Shown: positions 25,159-36,800, numbered from the stretch's first letter. The stretch: DNA of 64,000 nucleotides from Silene noctiflora (GCA_009801015.1 VHZZ01004499.1:32577-96576), one strand, 5' to 3'. Made by a program: numbers and translations. Notes: generated by a model not told the origin, from the sequence alone.

Positions 25159-26255
25159 CTTAAGGAATTACTAAACTTCAATGAGCTTTTCCTTGATACA
25201 TTGACTCTCATGCGGGAAACTCTACTTGACTACATGCGACAAGACATAAGACTATTGGGTGGTATCCTTGCTAATTTTCAGGATCTCTGCTTTACATCCT
25301 ATGGTATTGATGTGATAACAAGACTAACCATCTCCTCGTTTGCGCTCTTCATTTTCCCGACGGGTATATTTACCGGAGTTTACTTTACCGAAGAGTTAAA
25401 ATATGCCGAAGCCCCGGGGTATAGGGTCACTCCGCTGAGCGGCTATTTATTCGAAAAGAAAGCAAGTCCTTTTGCCTCATTTGTCGAGAAACTTTATGAG
25501 AGCCACATGAGGATCAAGGCAGAAGGGAAAGATTCGCTATCCTTTGTCTACAAACTCTTTATGAACTCGCTATATGGGCGCTTCGGGATAACACCCGAAA
25601 GCACAAAAAACACTCATATGCGACCTAAACACTAGAGACACGATATTCCGTACGACTGATCTGATCGATGAGATACCACTAAATGAGACAGAATACAAGT
25701 ACCCGGTTAGATATGAAACTAAACCTGGATACGCGGGGGGCCAGCCTCTTTTAGGATACCTACCATTTCTGCCGTTCAGATTGCTGCTGCTATTTCGGCC
25801 TACGCTCGAATTCGTATGCATCCTTTTATTTCTAGAGAAGACTTTCTCTATACTGACACCGACTCTTTTTAGCTAATCAGCTTCACTCCAGCGAAGTCTC
25901 TCCTTTTAAATTGGGTAAGTTTAAGCTGTAGATTTTATTGTCGAAGGATACTTTTTAGCGCTCAAAACATACTGCTATACGATAGAATCAGGAGACGACA
26001 TAACTAAGTACAAAGGTTCAGCCAAAGCATTTGCTACGAAAGAATGGTACGTACAATAGCAAAAAAATCCGAAACAGGAGAAGAATAAGGTAAAGGTAAC
26101 ATCCAACTTCTTTCGCACAAATTTCCTGGAGATAAAAAGGGGGACCACTAACTAAACCATGCGTATTCCTAATAAAAAAAAAGAAAGTGGGCACGCAGAT
26201 ATCAGGACGATTTATGGATCGGCACAGATCATCTTAACATTAACAATATCTCCCC
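25159..26255 (+). pseudogene. dpo: Plasmid-type family-B DNA polymerase, ExoIII to C-terminus, lacking motif A
   Basis: The open frame at 25201-25635 (144 codons, continuing upstream to 25159) carries [14 protein letters not shown], whose YMRQD is the ExoIII Y-x3-D motif. It also carries [13 protein letters not shown] and [12 protein letters not shown], the polymerase motif B (K-x3-NS-x-YG). A frame change near 25610 leads to ICDLNTRDT. Another near 25745 leads to [10 protein letters not shown] and then YTDTDS at 25849-25866, the motif C with the catalytic aspartates, followed at once by TAG. Later pieces in shifting frames read KLGKFKL, DFIVEGYFLALK, YKGSAKAF, NFFRTNF and DLWIGTD. This is the order seen towards the C-terminus of this family. 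Motif A (D-x2-SLYP), which supplies the first catalytic aspartate, should lie between SSFALFIF and TGVYFTEEL. That join is continuous in frame, so the segment is deleted. The gene is dead: it has lost motif A and carries several frameshifts and stops. Confidence 0.85.
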
Positions 26256-28113
26256 GCTGAATAAAAGCGCAATACCCATCATTTTTATATACGCGCCAAC
26301 ATCCTACTCTACGCCTCGCTCCGTAAGACTTCACTTATTAGAATGCGAGAGGAAGATTCTTCAGAACCGGATGCAGCTTCTCCAAAAGAGAACTAATATC
26401 TTGTGCTTGCGATTTCTAATTGGTGTTTCTTTTACATTACATAAGTCTGACTATGTCGATCTAAAACGTGTGCTTGTACATAGCCTTACCACCTCCCCAA
26501 CCACCGCTCTATCCATCAGCAGCATCAGTGACAGTTATTCTTTCTTCGATCGGAGGTGTTCTCCTCCCGCCCACAGGGAGCACCTGGTCGAATAGAGGCT
26601 GCTTGCTTCTTTTTTTACGAAATACGAAACGACAACATTACACATTTGTTTTTTGGTCCGCGGATTCTGCTTTTATCCTTTTAATTACAAGTGCGAAAAA
26701 AAAATTATATCCGCGTGGATAGTACCCGCTTATGATGTATCCGCTGCTACAATCTCTACTAGATCCTGCTTACCACATTATACTTGTTGAAATGCCGCCT
26801 TTACTTAACTTCTGAATAGCCACTCCTTGCGGGATTGTTATAAGATTACGGGTCAATTCTTCCTCTGAGACCTTATACTCTTACTGAGGAAGAAAGTACT
26901 CCTTGAGGTGGACTATTCTTTAATTGTAATTAATAACATTCCTCGTATATTAGATCAAGCTGCGTCTACGCCTTAGTTTCCACTTATAAACAGGAGTTCC
27001 ACTGCTTCGATAACAACTTCCTTTGGATCAAAGGCACTCCTATTTGTTTATTTTGTATTTGTTGTATTTGAAGATCGAGCTTCATCGGCTTATGCGCCTG
27101 CACTCAACTAATGGCTTCGCCCCTCACGATATTCTACTTCTTTCACGGAACGCGCCCTTGGATAGATGATCCGGATTGAAGTACGGCTTTGGGCTTTGTT
27201 TGAAAGTAAGAACGCCTTAAATATAAAAGGGTTTTTTCCTATTTTGCTTTCTTGGTCGGCTTCTCGGGACCCGTTGTTCTAATGAGACGGATTACTGCTC
27301 TATACCGTGCTGGCTGAGCAGAATGCGTGGGATTAGACTATGGGGGATTTTTCTCCTTTACTAACGAGTAAGGCGAAGATAAGTGTTTTCAAGCACTCTG
27401 CCCTTTGTTGTTTACAGAATTTAAGGAGCTCTCTCATGTTGGGCGTACTGGGTTGGTTCGATGACTAGATAAGAGGCTCATTATAGTATAATCTTTCTTG
27501 AACATAATGAATGGAAGGATTGGCTCACCTTACCTACCACTTTAGATTAGCCCCCTTTTTCTTAAAGGTACGATCGGAGGAAGGCTCTTTAGCAACTTCT
27601 TATGATTTGCATTTTTCTATGAAGTGTAATGAAAGACCGGAGGGTGTTATAGGTCGAGATTCAGAATATTAAAAATAAAGAAATACTCAATAAAAAAAAT
27701 AACATAACCACATATTCCCTAATAATAGAATGCTACCCCCAATACTAACTGATAGCGCTACTACCACGGATTACTCGTACACCCATGCATATAAGCTGCC
27801 CTAAGAAGGGTGCGTTGCTCATTCCTTACTTCAGTCCTACAATAAGTCATTTGAAGGAGAAGAGCGGCTGGACTCTTTAAAACGCTTCGCTCAAAGTACG
27901 TCTATGACTGAGCATAGCGGTTGGAATCAGCAACTCAGATACAATTTAAACAAGAGAGGGGACTAAGAGATTAGCCTAGCCCCTCTCTTAGCGACTAAGC
28001 CGGGTTACCGGACATCGGGAGAATGCCGAATACAGAGGGGAGATACGAACAGCAAAAAACCTCGTGTCTACCACATAATAAAAAATAGAACAACGTTCCG
28101 ATGTGCAAGTTGA

Positions 28114-28281
28114 ATCGAAAAAGCTGGCGGTATTAAATTGGTTGAAACGAGCCTTTCACAAGGGAAAGATAAAATAATTGAGTATTTTGCGCCAAGTATC
28201 GAAGAAGAATACCGAGCAAAACATGTACTTTGGAGCCCAATACGTACAGAAAAGTGGATCGAGGGTTATCATAATATATAA
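28114..28281 (+). pseudogene. Unrecognised 55-codon reading frame
   Basis: Open from just after a TGA (28111) to TAA at 28279, this reads EKAGGIKLVETSLSQGKDK, then IIEYFAPSIEEEYRAKHVLW and SPIRTEKWIEGYHNI. It has no ATG start and is probably a fragment. The composition (E, K, I, Y, W) is protein-like and unlike the F/L/S-rich accidental frames elsewhere in the window. I do not recognise the family. It lies about 2 kb downstream of the plasmid polymerase remnant, so a plasmid origin is possible but not shown. Confidence 0.28.
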
Positions 28282-28880
28282 TAATCGAGCTACACGTGCT
28301 GCCATGCCTTAACGAGTGCGGTCCGTGTAAGGCGAAGGCGCTGACTGTTGGATTTTTTAATATGCAAGACGAGATTGTTTTTTCGTAGTTAAAAAAGAAA
28401 TTCTGTGATTTTAGTGTAAAGCATGAAGGCTTAACGAGCCTTTATTTAAAAATATGGATTCGTTTTACTTTGCTTCCTCCTCCCGTTAATAAGAAAGGTT
28501 ACGCCCCTAGCCTATAGCAGTTGTCAATTGCTCTTTCCGTTTATCGAACCCGGGAGTTAATCCCCCTTATGGGGTTGGGGTCCTTTCTGCCGTGAGGGAT
28601 GTTTCTCACAAAGCTTTCTCCTATACCGAATGTGCGACCTTTAGTCCTTGAATGCAAGCAGGAGAGAAGCTAATTTAGTCTACCAGGAGAGTCTATACCT
28701 ATGCATGTGCTTTCCCCCGTAAGGATAGGTTCATCGGCGGCTTGAAAGATACTATATAAAATATAAAAGAAGGTACCTCGGATGATGCAGAGAGTATACA
28801 GCTCAAAGAGCATATGCCCTTTCCACACCACAATAGATAGATAAGTTTTCAGCTCTAGTTTCGTACTCGGAAAGCCTTGA

Positions 28881-28940
28881 TTGAACTGGCTGTTAGTGAT
28901 GCCCTATCTTTCTTTTGCTTGCCCGGTGCCAGCATTTCGT
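28881..28940 (+). repeat. Diverged dispersed repeat, copy 1 (pair at 59869-59943)
   Basis: GGCTGTTAGTGAT, TATCTTTCTTT, TTGCTTGCCC, CCAGCA and TTTCGT occur in the same order and at similar spacing as in the copy at 59.9 kb. Confidence 0.55.
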
Positions 28941-29248
28941 GGAAAAGCAATTCATAATAAATGGTAAGTAATGTTCTTTGCTTTCTTTCCTATACTATTA
29001 CTATAAGTTATAAGTAGCTTATAGGACTATAAACATGATTAGGAGAGAAAGATAAGCATTAGCGAGGCTTAATTTCCCTTATTCTAATAAGAAGAAGAAA
29101 GCTAGAATATAAACGTGGGCTAGAGAAAAAAAGCGGGTAAGAGCACATGGGCGCTGCCTTACTCTTCGATACCTAATGGCCCCCCGGCCGGTTAAAGTCA
29201 TCACATTCTCTTTCTTGTCTTGATAGCATAGCATACCCTTTTGGATTT

Positions 29249-29424
29249 GGGTGTCGTTTGGGTGAAACAGGTCGGTTTGTCTCACTTGAGGGATGTTCTC
29301 CCATATCATGGAAAATGAAGAAAGAATAGTTGAATTTACTGTATCGCGCTCCTCGGCAGAAGCGGAATACCGATCCATGGTGGCAATAACTAGTGAGCTA
29401 AAGTGACTCAAGGACCTTTTCTCA
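29249..29424 (+). mobile_element. Ty1/copia retrotransposon remnant, RNase H region of pol
   Basis: The plus strand reads ETGRFVSLEGCSPISWKMKKE in one frame, stopping at TAG 29327. It then continues in another frame from about 29326 as FTVSRSSAEAEYRSM followed by VAITSELK, a TGA at 29404, and LKDL. This is the conserved start of the copia-type RNase H domain, normally TG-x-C-x-FLG, P-I-S-W-x-KKQ, then VSRSSAEAEYR and SELxWLK. The TGA sits where the family has the tryptophan of WLK, so one substitution explains it. One frameshift and one stop inside 60 codons show it is dead. No LTRs, integrase or reverse transcriptase were found nearby. Nuclear copia fragments are well known in plant mitochondrial DNA, so transfer from the nucleus is the likely origin. 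Confidence 0.82.
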
Positions 29425-30822
29425 TGTTTAGAGACGAGCTTCTTTCTCTTTTGTTTCACCGGTTTGAAACACACGAAGGCACAAGACTCTCGTCCCTTGT
29501 CCGAGGTTTAGATTCCCCATTAGGGGCAACAGGATGTAACAAGTACACATTAAGAATAAAAATCTTTACTTTAGCTGTCCAAGATGGAATTCACCTCGAA
29601 CAGCTGGAGAGCTCTTTCTTTTGATCGACGATCAGCAGCTGGGCATCTTATCCCTTACTCTGGTTGACTCGAATTTCTACTTATTAAATCTTATCCTGTA
29701 ATCCCTCAAAATAATAGCTCGAAATACACAAAAAATGGAGACACTTAGAAGATGAATGAGATTAAGTGGTTGAGTCCACGAGTTGCTTGGGCGATCGTGA
29801 CAGGAAGTGGGCCAAGCAAGCTTCCCCGGGGACACAGCACATGCCAACATAGTAATAACTCCCCTCTGCCATGGGTCGAACATTTTCATTCCCGTGCCGT
29901 CAACGCACTCTTCGTAACCTGCGCTTACCACATACCTACAAAAGTTTCTTCGTCAGCGCCCTTTTAATCTTCGATCGGAACGTCCTCGATTGCATCCGCT
30001 GCTTATTCTGGTGGATATTATGGTATGGTAAAAAGATGTCACTAGTCAAATAAAAAGGAATAAGTGAACCCATAAGCGGGTGAAATTTCTTTATATCTAG
30101 ACTAATCCAAAACAAAGGCTGGGGCGGCCGTTCGCTTCCGCTGAGCCACCTTTCTTACCAGGCGCACTACTAAAATGTTTGGTAAGCTTGTTGCTTTTTG
30201 TTTTGCTTAAAAGATATCCTAATTTGCTTTTGTTTTATTTTCCGGAGCCCGGCCAGGACGATGGGGACGTTTTCGGGTTTTACGACCTGTACGGATGAGG
30301 CACTATTTAATAAATCACACCTGAATTTAAAAATAATACTAAAGCAGGGTTCAGCGGGATCACTCAACCTCATTCCCACCGGGTTAGGGCGTATCCAATT
30401 AAAATAGTTTATCAAACCACCTTTTATGCCATTTTTACAGTGTTTTATCAAACGAGTTGGGAGAAAGATGCACTTTAGACTCTCGATTCACTAATAAATA
30501 AAATGGTATCCCATTGAGCATCCACTCCTGTCTTTGATGATGATCCAATGAAAGCTTACCTTGATGAGAACCATTGCTCCTTGTACTATGGAGTTTATTT
30601 ATAAAATTTATATGTCCCAGTAAGAGGTCTAAAACCACAGACTGCGGTATTATGCTACCGCCCTACCCGAGAGTATGAACACGCGTTACAAGCGTGGAAA
30701 CATTATAGGAATACTTAAGGCGTCGTCCGAAACCAGCAAGGCTCTTCTTCATATGAGAAGCCGCCCTCTCCAATTCCGACCCGACAGCTTTGTTTTTTCT
30801 ACTCAACTTGCACATCGGGACG

Positions 30823-30894
30823 TTGTTCCCTTGTTATGTGGTATACATAAGGTTTTTTTTTGTTTTTCGTTTGTTCCGTTGCTGTGTGGTATTC
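30823..30894 (+). repeat. Imperfect tandem repeat, two 24-nt units 48 nt apart
   Basis: TTGTTCCCTTGTTATGTGGT and TTGTTCCGTTGCTGTGTGGT start 48 bases apart, separated by a T-rich spacer. Translated in one frame, each gives VPLLCGI. Confidence 0.65.
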
Positions 30895-31154
30895 TTTACT
30901 TTTAAATTACTTGAGATATGGTACGAGAATCAATACATAAGCGTAAGGGGAAGAACAAGTCAGTTCAAGTCCCATGGGCGGTAGCGGAGGAAGGATCCTG
31001 ATGGTAAACTCGTTATTCTTATTAATGTGGATAATGAAACATTAAGGAAGAAGCTACGCCGCAGCCTTACGAGCAGTGTTACGCCTTTTCAAACCACGCG
31101 CATGCAAAGGATCTATCTATTAGCTGGTATGAAGCGCGGGTGTAATGTATGTAA

Positions 31155-31169
31155 CGAGCCAGCTGTTAA
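31155..31169 (+). repeat. Short dispersed repeat, partial copy (15 nt exact)
   Basis: CGAGCCAGCTGTTAA is identical to the 3' part of the repeat at 49407-49439. Confidence 0.45.
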
Positions 31170-31748
31170 TGAAACATCCCCCGTTTTCTATCGAGCCATC
31201 CGACCGACCAATACTGAGACGTATTTTGCCGCGGAAATACACTCATCAATCAATTCATATTTATAGAGAGGGTATGAAATAACTCGACTAGAAGGAGAGG
31301 ATCAAAGGGAACTCTCTATTCCTCAATCCAATCAAAGACGCTAGCTAACCTAAGCCCCTAGTCAAAAGGGCGGGGGGTCTACCCATCCTCAATAGTCTTA
31401 CTAAGTGTTAATACAATAAGGCAAGGGGCCCATCAACCGTGACTTCCCTTTCTGCTGCCAACGTCCCTACATACTAGTCGCCTATTCTATCACAAGGCAT
31501 CATTGACGTTCCATCGCTACGATATTGCCCGCCCGTAACGTATTGTATGTAAGCTAATGTATGCATAGTGCCCGTAGCATGGAAAAGAAAGCCTATATTC
31601 CGCCCCCTATAGGATAGAGAAATGAAGTATATCGTAGATATATAGTTCAAGTTGTATCGAATAGCAAGAAAAAGGGCAAAGAAAAGCTCGAGCGCTAGGG
31701 ATGAGAAAATTATAAAGATTGAGCGGTAGCAAAAGGGAGTTTACGACT

Positions 31749-31781
31749 CGACTAAAAAGTAGAGGAAGCGAGCCGGTTGTT
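31749..31781 (+). repeat. Short dispersed repeat, copy 1 (33 nt)
   Basis: The 33 bases starting CGACTAAAAAG and ending GCGAGCC-G-T-TGTT match 49407-49439 at 29 of 33 positions. Confidence 0.75.
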
Positions 31782-32543
31782 CTTTTACTAGGCAGCAAAT
31801 ACCCCCGCTCTAGTTCGGATTTGATGATTTCCTCGAATATGGGACTCACGGTTCAGTTAGAAGATCATTGCCAAGCAACATTTATTTCGTTATGTATTAA
31901 ATTCTACCAATAATCTGAAATACTTAAAGGTTTAGGAGCAATGCCACATCAATTCATAAGGATTCAGCATTCTACTTTTGTTTTCCTTTTACTCTGGTTT
32001 CTGGGAACGAGCGAGGCAAGCTCGACCCTCCAAGTTACAAGATCAAAATACAAAAGAATCGACACGGCATAAGAAAAGGCTTTGTTTTTTTAGGAATTCT
32101 CATATTTCACAACAAGTCCCGGAAAAGGGTGAGGTATCTTTTCGACCGGATTGTATTGGCCCAACCTTACCTTACTAGGTATGACAAGAGCTAGTTCCTT
32201 TTTAATTTAGAAATATATTCTGAGCTGGGTAATGTTTAAGCTAGTTTCCTATTTCCCAGGATTTAATTACAATACCAAACCAAGACTTATATTGCTGAAA
32301 TGGTATAGTGAATCTTAGTCTTTGTAGGAGGGTTTACCTCTGAACATACACTCGTTTGAGCTCCCCTCCTCCTTGTCCCTTATGGTCAAAAGGGGACGAC
32401 TTAGCCCATTGATCCTGAGCCAGAAAGAAGAATTGTCAAAATCATTGAACCGGTGATAATCAGAATAATCAGAATGAAATGCCAACCAGCAAAAGATCCA
32501 CCCTCGGAGTCGTTAGCCTAACCCTGAAATTAAATATCCACGC

Positions 32544-32544
32544 N
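32544..32544. other. Ambiguous base (n)
   Basis: One undetermined base stands in CGCNCAACAG. It marks an unresolved assembly position and does not affect any recognised feature. Confidence 0.98.
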
Positions 32545-33136
32545 CAACAGCCAGCGATTTAATCATCTAAGACCGGCGGCTCAGCTACCTCTTCATTTAT
32601 CCAACACCAACTGCTCTGGTCTTGAGTCAACTTCTTCTTATTCGGTAACCTGTTTTCGTCTCGAGATAAAAGGCGGCTACTCGCTCTAGAAGGGGAGGAT
32701 GCTTAGAAATTAGAGTTAGAGAATGGGTTGTTGACGAAAGAAAAATTCTTCCGCTTGGGTGCTTTGCCCCATTTGCCCTGTCCATTGTAACTGGAAATTT
32801 CTATTGTAACAGTAGAAGCACTGCAGAGCAGTCGAAACATTTTACCATATCTTCTACTACGTCTGCGATATACTATCTTTCTTTAACTTTAACGCGTGAA
32901 CATTCATTCTAAAACAACATGTAGTTTGCCTTGTTTACTTGAGTTGAGTTTCTAAGAAAATTGTCATTCTGCGAACACTTTATATATTTTTAGGCGTATA
33001 TGCTTGTTTAGACATCCTGGAAAGAACCTTAATCTTCTATCCTACGAGGCAAGCTGGCCAATCTTTTTTTTTTTTTCAAATCCAAACACAAAGCTTGTTT
33101 TTCCCTTGCCTTGGCATACACACTGCCAATATTTGA

Positions 33137-33391
33137 CGCTATGAACCGCGTCTACATTATACTTCACCGCGCGGACTATTCTCTATAAGAAAAATTGGTA
33201 CGAAAAGATTTGAGCAACGGATGCGAATAGTCGCTTTTCTACAATACAATTGGACAGGAAGTTTATGGGTTTTACCTCTAGTTTGGCACCCCAAACCATG
33301 GCATTTGCGGTTGTATAATAAAGTTGGGCTTGGTTTTTATGTTTTTTTGCCCCGATCTTGCCTACAATTACTGCTATTTATGTGCATTTGA
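33137..33391 (+). pseudogene. Unrecognised 84-codon reading frame, partly hydrophobic
   Basis: Between TGA codons at 33134 and 33389 one frame stays open. It reads RKIGTKRFEQRMRIVAFL, then QYNWTGSLWVLPLVWHPKP and LYNKVGLGFYVFLPRSCL, ending in a leucine-rich stretch. The basic start followed by hydrophobic segments would suit a small membrane protein. I compared it mentally with ccm, sdh, nad, atp and mttB products and found no match. The first ATG is at 33221, leaving only 56 codons after it. The diverged repeat shared with 40.9 kb begins just downstream at 33434. Confidence 0.3.
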
Positions 33392-33433
33392 CTTCAGGCA
33401 CGGCAATAGCTTTATATCTATATGAAACGTGTT

Positions 33434-33573
33434 TTTTCGTCCAACCGCGGATAGTGTTTTCACTCCCACAAACAGCGGAAATCATTCACATAAAGTAAAT
33501 CCTCTACCTAAAACATAGGAATTGCGCGATGAAGCCTGTCGTGCTCAGATGGCTGTTAACGCTGTACCAAATG
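33434..33573 (+). repeat. Diverged dispersed repeat, copy 1 (pair at 40857-40984)
   Basis: This copy and the one at 40.9 kb share, in the same order, TTCGTCCAA, GGATAGTG, a TCA-TC-CAA-CAG block, ATCCTCT, ATAGGA-TT, GTC-TGCTCAGA and CTGTTA. Substitutions and short indels separate these blocks over about 140 bases. Confidence 0.75.
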
Positions 33574-33851
33574 TAGCCGGTCTGAGGGAGGGTTTGTCCC
33601 TTTTATTTATCTATCTGCTAAATGCACGATTCACTTTGTACTCGTGCAAACAAAGCCAAATCAAAGCATATTTTTATAATTAAATGGTTATTTAAATATG
33701 CGCCCCCTTCTCTAATTGGAAATAAAATTCTCATTATCATTGGCATTTGTATACCCTGCTACAATCTAAAAGATGGACTACAACTCAAAAAACAAAGCCT
33801 ATAATCTTATCTTAGAAAGACACTGTACTTTCTAGCCGAGCAAATATATTC

Positions 33852-33881
33852 CCCGTATCTTAGCCTACAATTACTGCTCCC
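33852..33881 (+). repeat. Short repeat of the segment at 33351-33380
   Basis: ATCTTAGCCTACAATTACTG here matches ATCTTGCCTACAATTACTG about 500 bases upstream except for one extra base; CCC-rich sequence precedes both. The upstream copy lies inside the unrecognised frame at 33137-33391. Confidence 0.55.
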
Positions 33882-36800
33882 CGAGGGAGTCGAAAGAATC
33901 ATACTTAGCCTCCGGTCCGGGTTAGAGGCGCTTGCAGCGTTGAATGCTAACAGATCTGGTGAATAACCAGTAACATTAATTGTATGCGCTAAAAGAAATG
34001 AGACCTTACTCATAGAATTTCCTAGGAGAGCTTTTAATTCCCATTCTTATTATTAATTAAACTTTTTTGGTGGGGATTCTAAATAGGTTTATATATTATA
34101 ATCTAATCGCACTCGCACAGGACATCCCTATTCTTATTATATTGGTTGGACTTCTTCCATTCTCCCATGCGTCTTTATCCTGTAAAAGACCATCTTTCGC
34201 AAGTATTACTTTTCTTCTTTATATATATCATAACATAAGTAATACAAGTAATAAAAAAGTTGTATTAAGTGTTTTAAATCATCCTAATAGTACAGTACAG
34301 AATGCTTGGTCAGTGGTCGATACCTTCCCCACGCATAGCATAGATTGCATTTTTCCCCCAAATCCATTGAGTTCACACAAATGAGCCGTGTCTATGGGGG
34401 GCCCTTCTTTCTGGAATGTTCACCTATAATAAATAAAATATAAGGACCATAACATAAAAATGAGTTCGTCTTTATCTCAATCATTCCTGAAAGGGGTGAG
34501 GTTGGCTCCGACCGAGGTCACAACGGAACGAGTATGTTAACCTTCTCCTCTCTCTTTGAATATGAATAGAAGTTACGCTTCAACCGGATAAATGAGTACA
34601 GAGGCTAGAGAATCAAACAGGGGAATTGATGTATAAAAAGGGATCTCCCCCTTATCTCCCTATCCTTAATGTCAGTTAAACTTCCTCGTCTCTTTCAAGA
34701 GATCGGTTTCGCGCCAATTCCTTGCGTGTAGGGTTTACAGGCTTAACTAATAGGGACTTGGATCTGGCTAGCCCACCCTTATTGAAATAAATTACTCAGT
34801 TTAATTAACGATTATTAACAGGTTAGGAATTTACTTCTTTTTATCGCCCCGGGTAAATATAAGTACAGGGTTCGAGCTCCTTTCATGAAATTTTCATTTA
34901 ATAATGTGAAAGAAGAATGTCCTCAGGTGATGTAGGAGAGTATGATGTGACATAATGCGCTTTAGGGCGTGGATAACGGATGTCAATAGTCAAGAGATAC
35001 AGGTAAGTGATCTAAGGACAGGTGATCGAAGGAAGTTCTTTTAGAGACTTCTTATTCTTAGCAGGTGGAGTCTCTTAGGCGTATCTTTTGCATACGTTCG
35101 GATCTTATGTTTTAAGCTAAAAGACCATAATAACAACTTATTGCCCCTTGTTCTTCTAATATAAATAATATAAAGTGAGTTCCTTCGGATCTTATCCGAG
35201 CGCCCAATCCAATAAGAGAAAGCTTACTGGCTTGACTGTGAAGTACGAAGCCCCCTCCTTTTGACCTTTATTATATTACCAATATCGAGATCAATCTCAT
35301 TCTATTGTTATTGAAAAGCGCGAAGCCCAGAAGACCTTTACTTTACGTAGCATCCGCCCTACGCATTGAGCTTTTCGAGATAACGAGAAGGCATTTCATG
35401 AAAACACAGACGGAGATCCCGGAGAACGCGGATAAAAGGGTATTACTATAGTAGAAAATGGGAACGTTAACTTACATGAATGAACTGCTCTAGTCTGATC
35501 TGTCTCCGCAAACCCAAGCTGAGTGAACCTGTGCCTGTGAATGAGCGGCTGATTGGTTAATTAATTCTAGGGGGTAAGCTAAGATAGGAATGAGAATGAA
35601 GTTGGAACCAGCTACTATAATATAATCAAACAATGACAGAGTGGCGAGTGATAGATTCATCGACCGACCCGAATCCGAAGAAGGCTCGACCAAAGATAAA
35701 CGTCACAAGGTAAATGAAGTAAAAGAGCAAGAATTTACCAAAAACCGAATCTAGGCACGGAGTTGCGAATTCGGAATAAAAGGAAGAGTAACGCTGCCTA
35801 GCACGGGACATAAGACCAGAGAATGAAAAAGAAAGTAAATATACCAGATAAAGAGAATCAGAATAAAACCAAGTTATAGGGTCCCCTCCCATTGCCTTGC
35901 GTTGAAACCTAGTTGTAACTGCTTCTGATTTTGACTTACTTAAAGCGTTTTCGGATTTGAAAGCTCGTTTTAGCTCGAAATAAAGTTATATTTTTAACCT
36001 ATTTTTTCAGTATTGAATTCATCTTTGCCTTATTTTAATTTGAGATTAGGGTGCTATCAAAAAAGCCTTATGTTAATGTTAATGTCCGATCGATCTGGTC
36101 TTCATGAATGACAGGAGCGCTCCCTTGGTCCCGCTTATACCTTTTCTTTTCAGACCTTGCTTTGCATCCGCTGGAAGAGGTTTCGATTCCGACCTACCCT
36201 GAGGTGCATTTTCTCATCATCTGACTGCTATCAAAAATTTCCTTTTTTATGTAGGGTAAAGCAACTTTGGAGAATGCCTTTCCTTTTTATTTTTATTCTT
36301 ATAGTTATAAGCTGATGAATTCTATTTATTACATTACATATAGGGCTGGCTCTCTTACGGGTACACGTCTATCTTTTTCCTTATCTCTATGAAAGGTAAC
36401 TCGAACCCTCCTTTTATATTGATTGGCCGCAATCATTTAGCAAGCGCAAAAAAGTAAGAAAAAAGAATCTCTGATCGAACATGCATTCTCATCCTTGTTT
36501 CCTCGTATCCGTTTAGATTAATAATGCAAAGTGAAATTTTTGTAATAGCTTTCTTTATCCTAAAGATTTTCTCAATTTTGAATATGCATGCATATGAACA
36601 GAACGCGGATGCCTTCTTATAATTATAGGACCTCAAATTCCATTCTTTTTTCCTTTCTTTCGCGTTTCAAGTCCGTTAATTATCAAGAGCACTGGAAAGA
36701 CTAGAAAAGCAAGGTACAAGTCTAAGTAAGATAGAGCAGCTGCCCGAGGAAGAGCTGCCTTATAGGAGGGAATTTTGGGCACTTCATAAGCTTCTCCTCT

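Larger units (their letters stand above)
26276..29248. other. No gene recognised apart from listed fragments
   Basis: Beyond the C-terminal polymerase remnant I see only the 55-codon frame at 28114-28281, the repeat at 28881-28940 and a 6-bp stem (AAGGCT/AGCCTT) near 28427. Two overlapping frames at 26371-26722 have no family signal. Confidence 0.5.
29425..33136. other. No gene recognised apart from repeats
   Basis: Small frames at 30198-30451 (open on both strands) and 31027-31266 are unassigned. The short repeats at 30823, 31155 and 31749 lie here. A possible rRNA-5'-like piece at 32409-32430 is discussed under findings. Confidence 0.5.

Noticed and set aside
28125-28200. TTAAATTGGTTGAAACG resembling the D-arm of trnI(CAU)
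   Set aside because: The anticodon and T arms do not follow, and the stretch is better read as the open frame at 28114-28281.
9118-32387. Shared 17-mer CCTTGTCCCTTATGGTC at 9118 and 32371
   Set aside because: No similarity extends beyond it, and one such match is not far from chance expectation in 64 kb.
34067-34384. 105-codon frame with hydrophobic segments
   Set aside because: No family match. The AT-rich composition alone yields I/L/F/S-rich frames like this.
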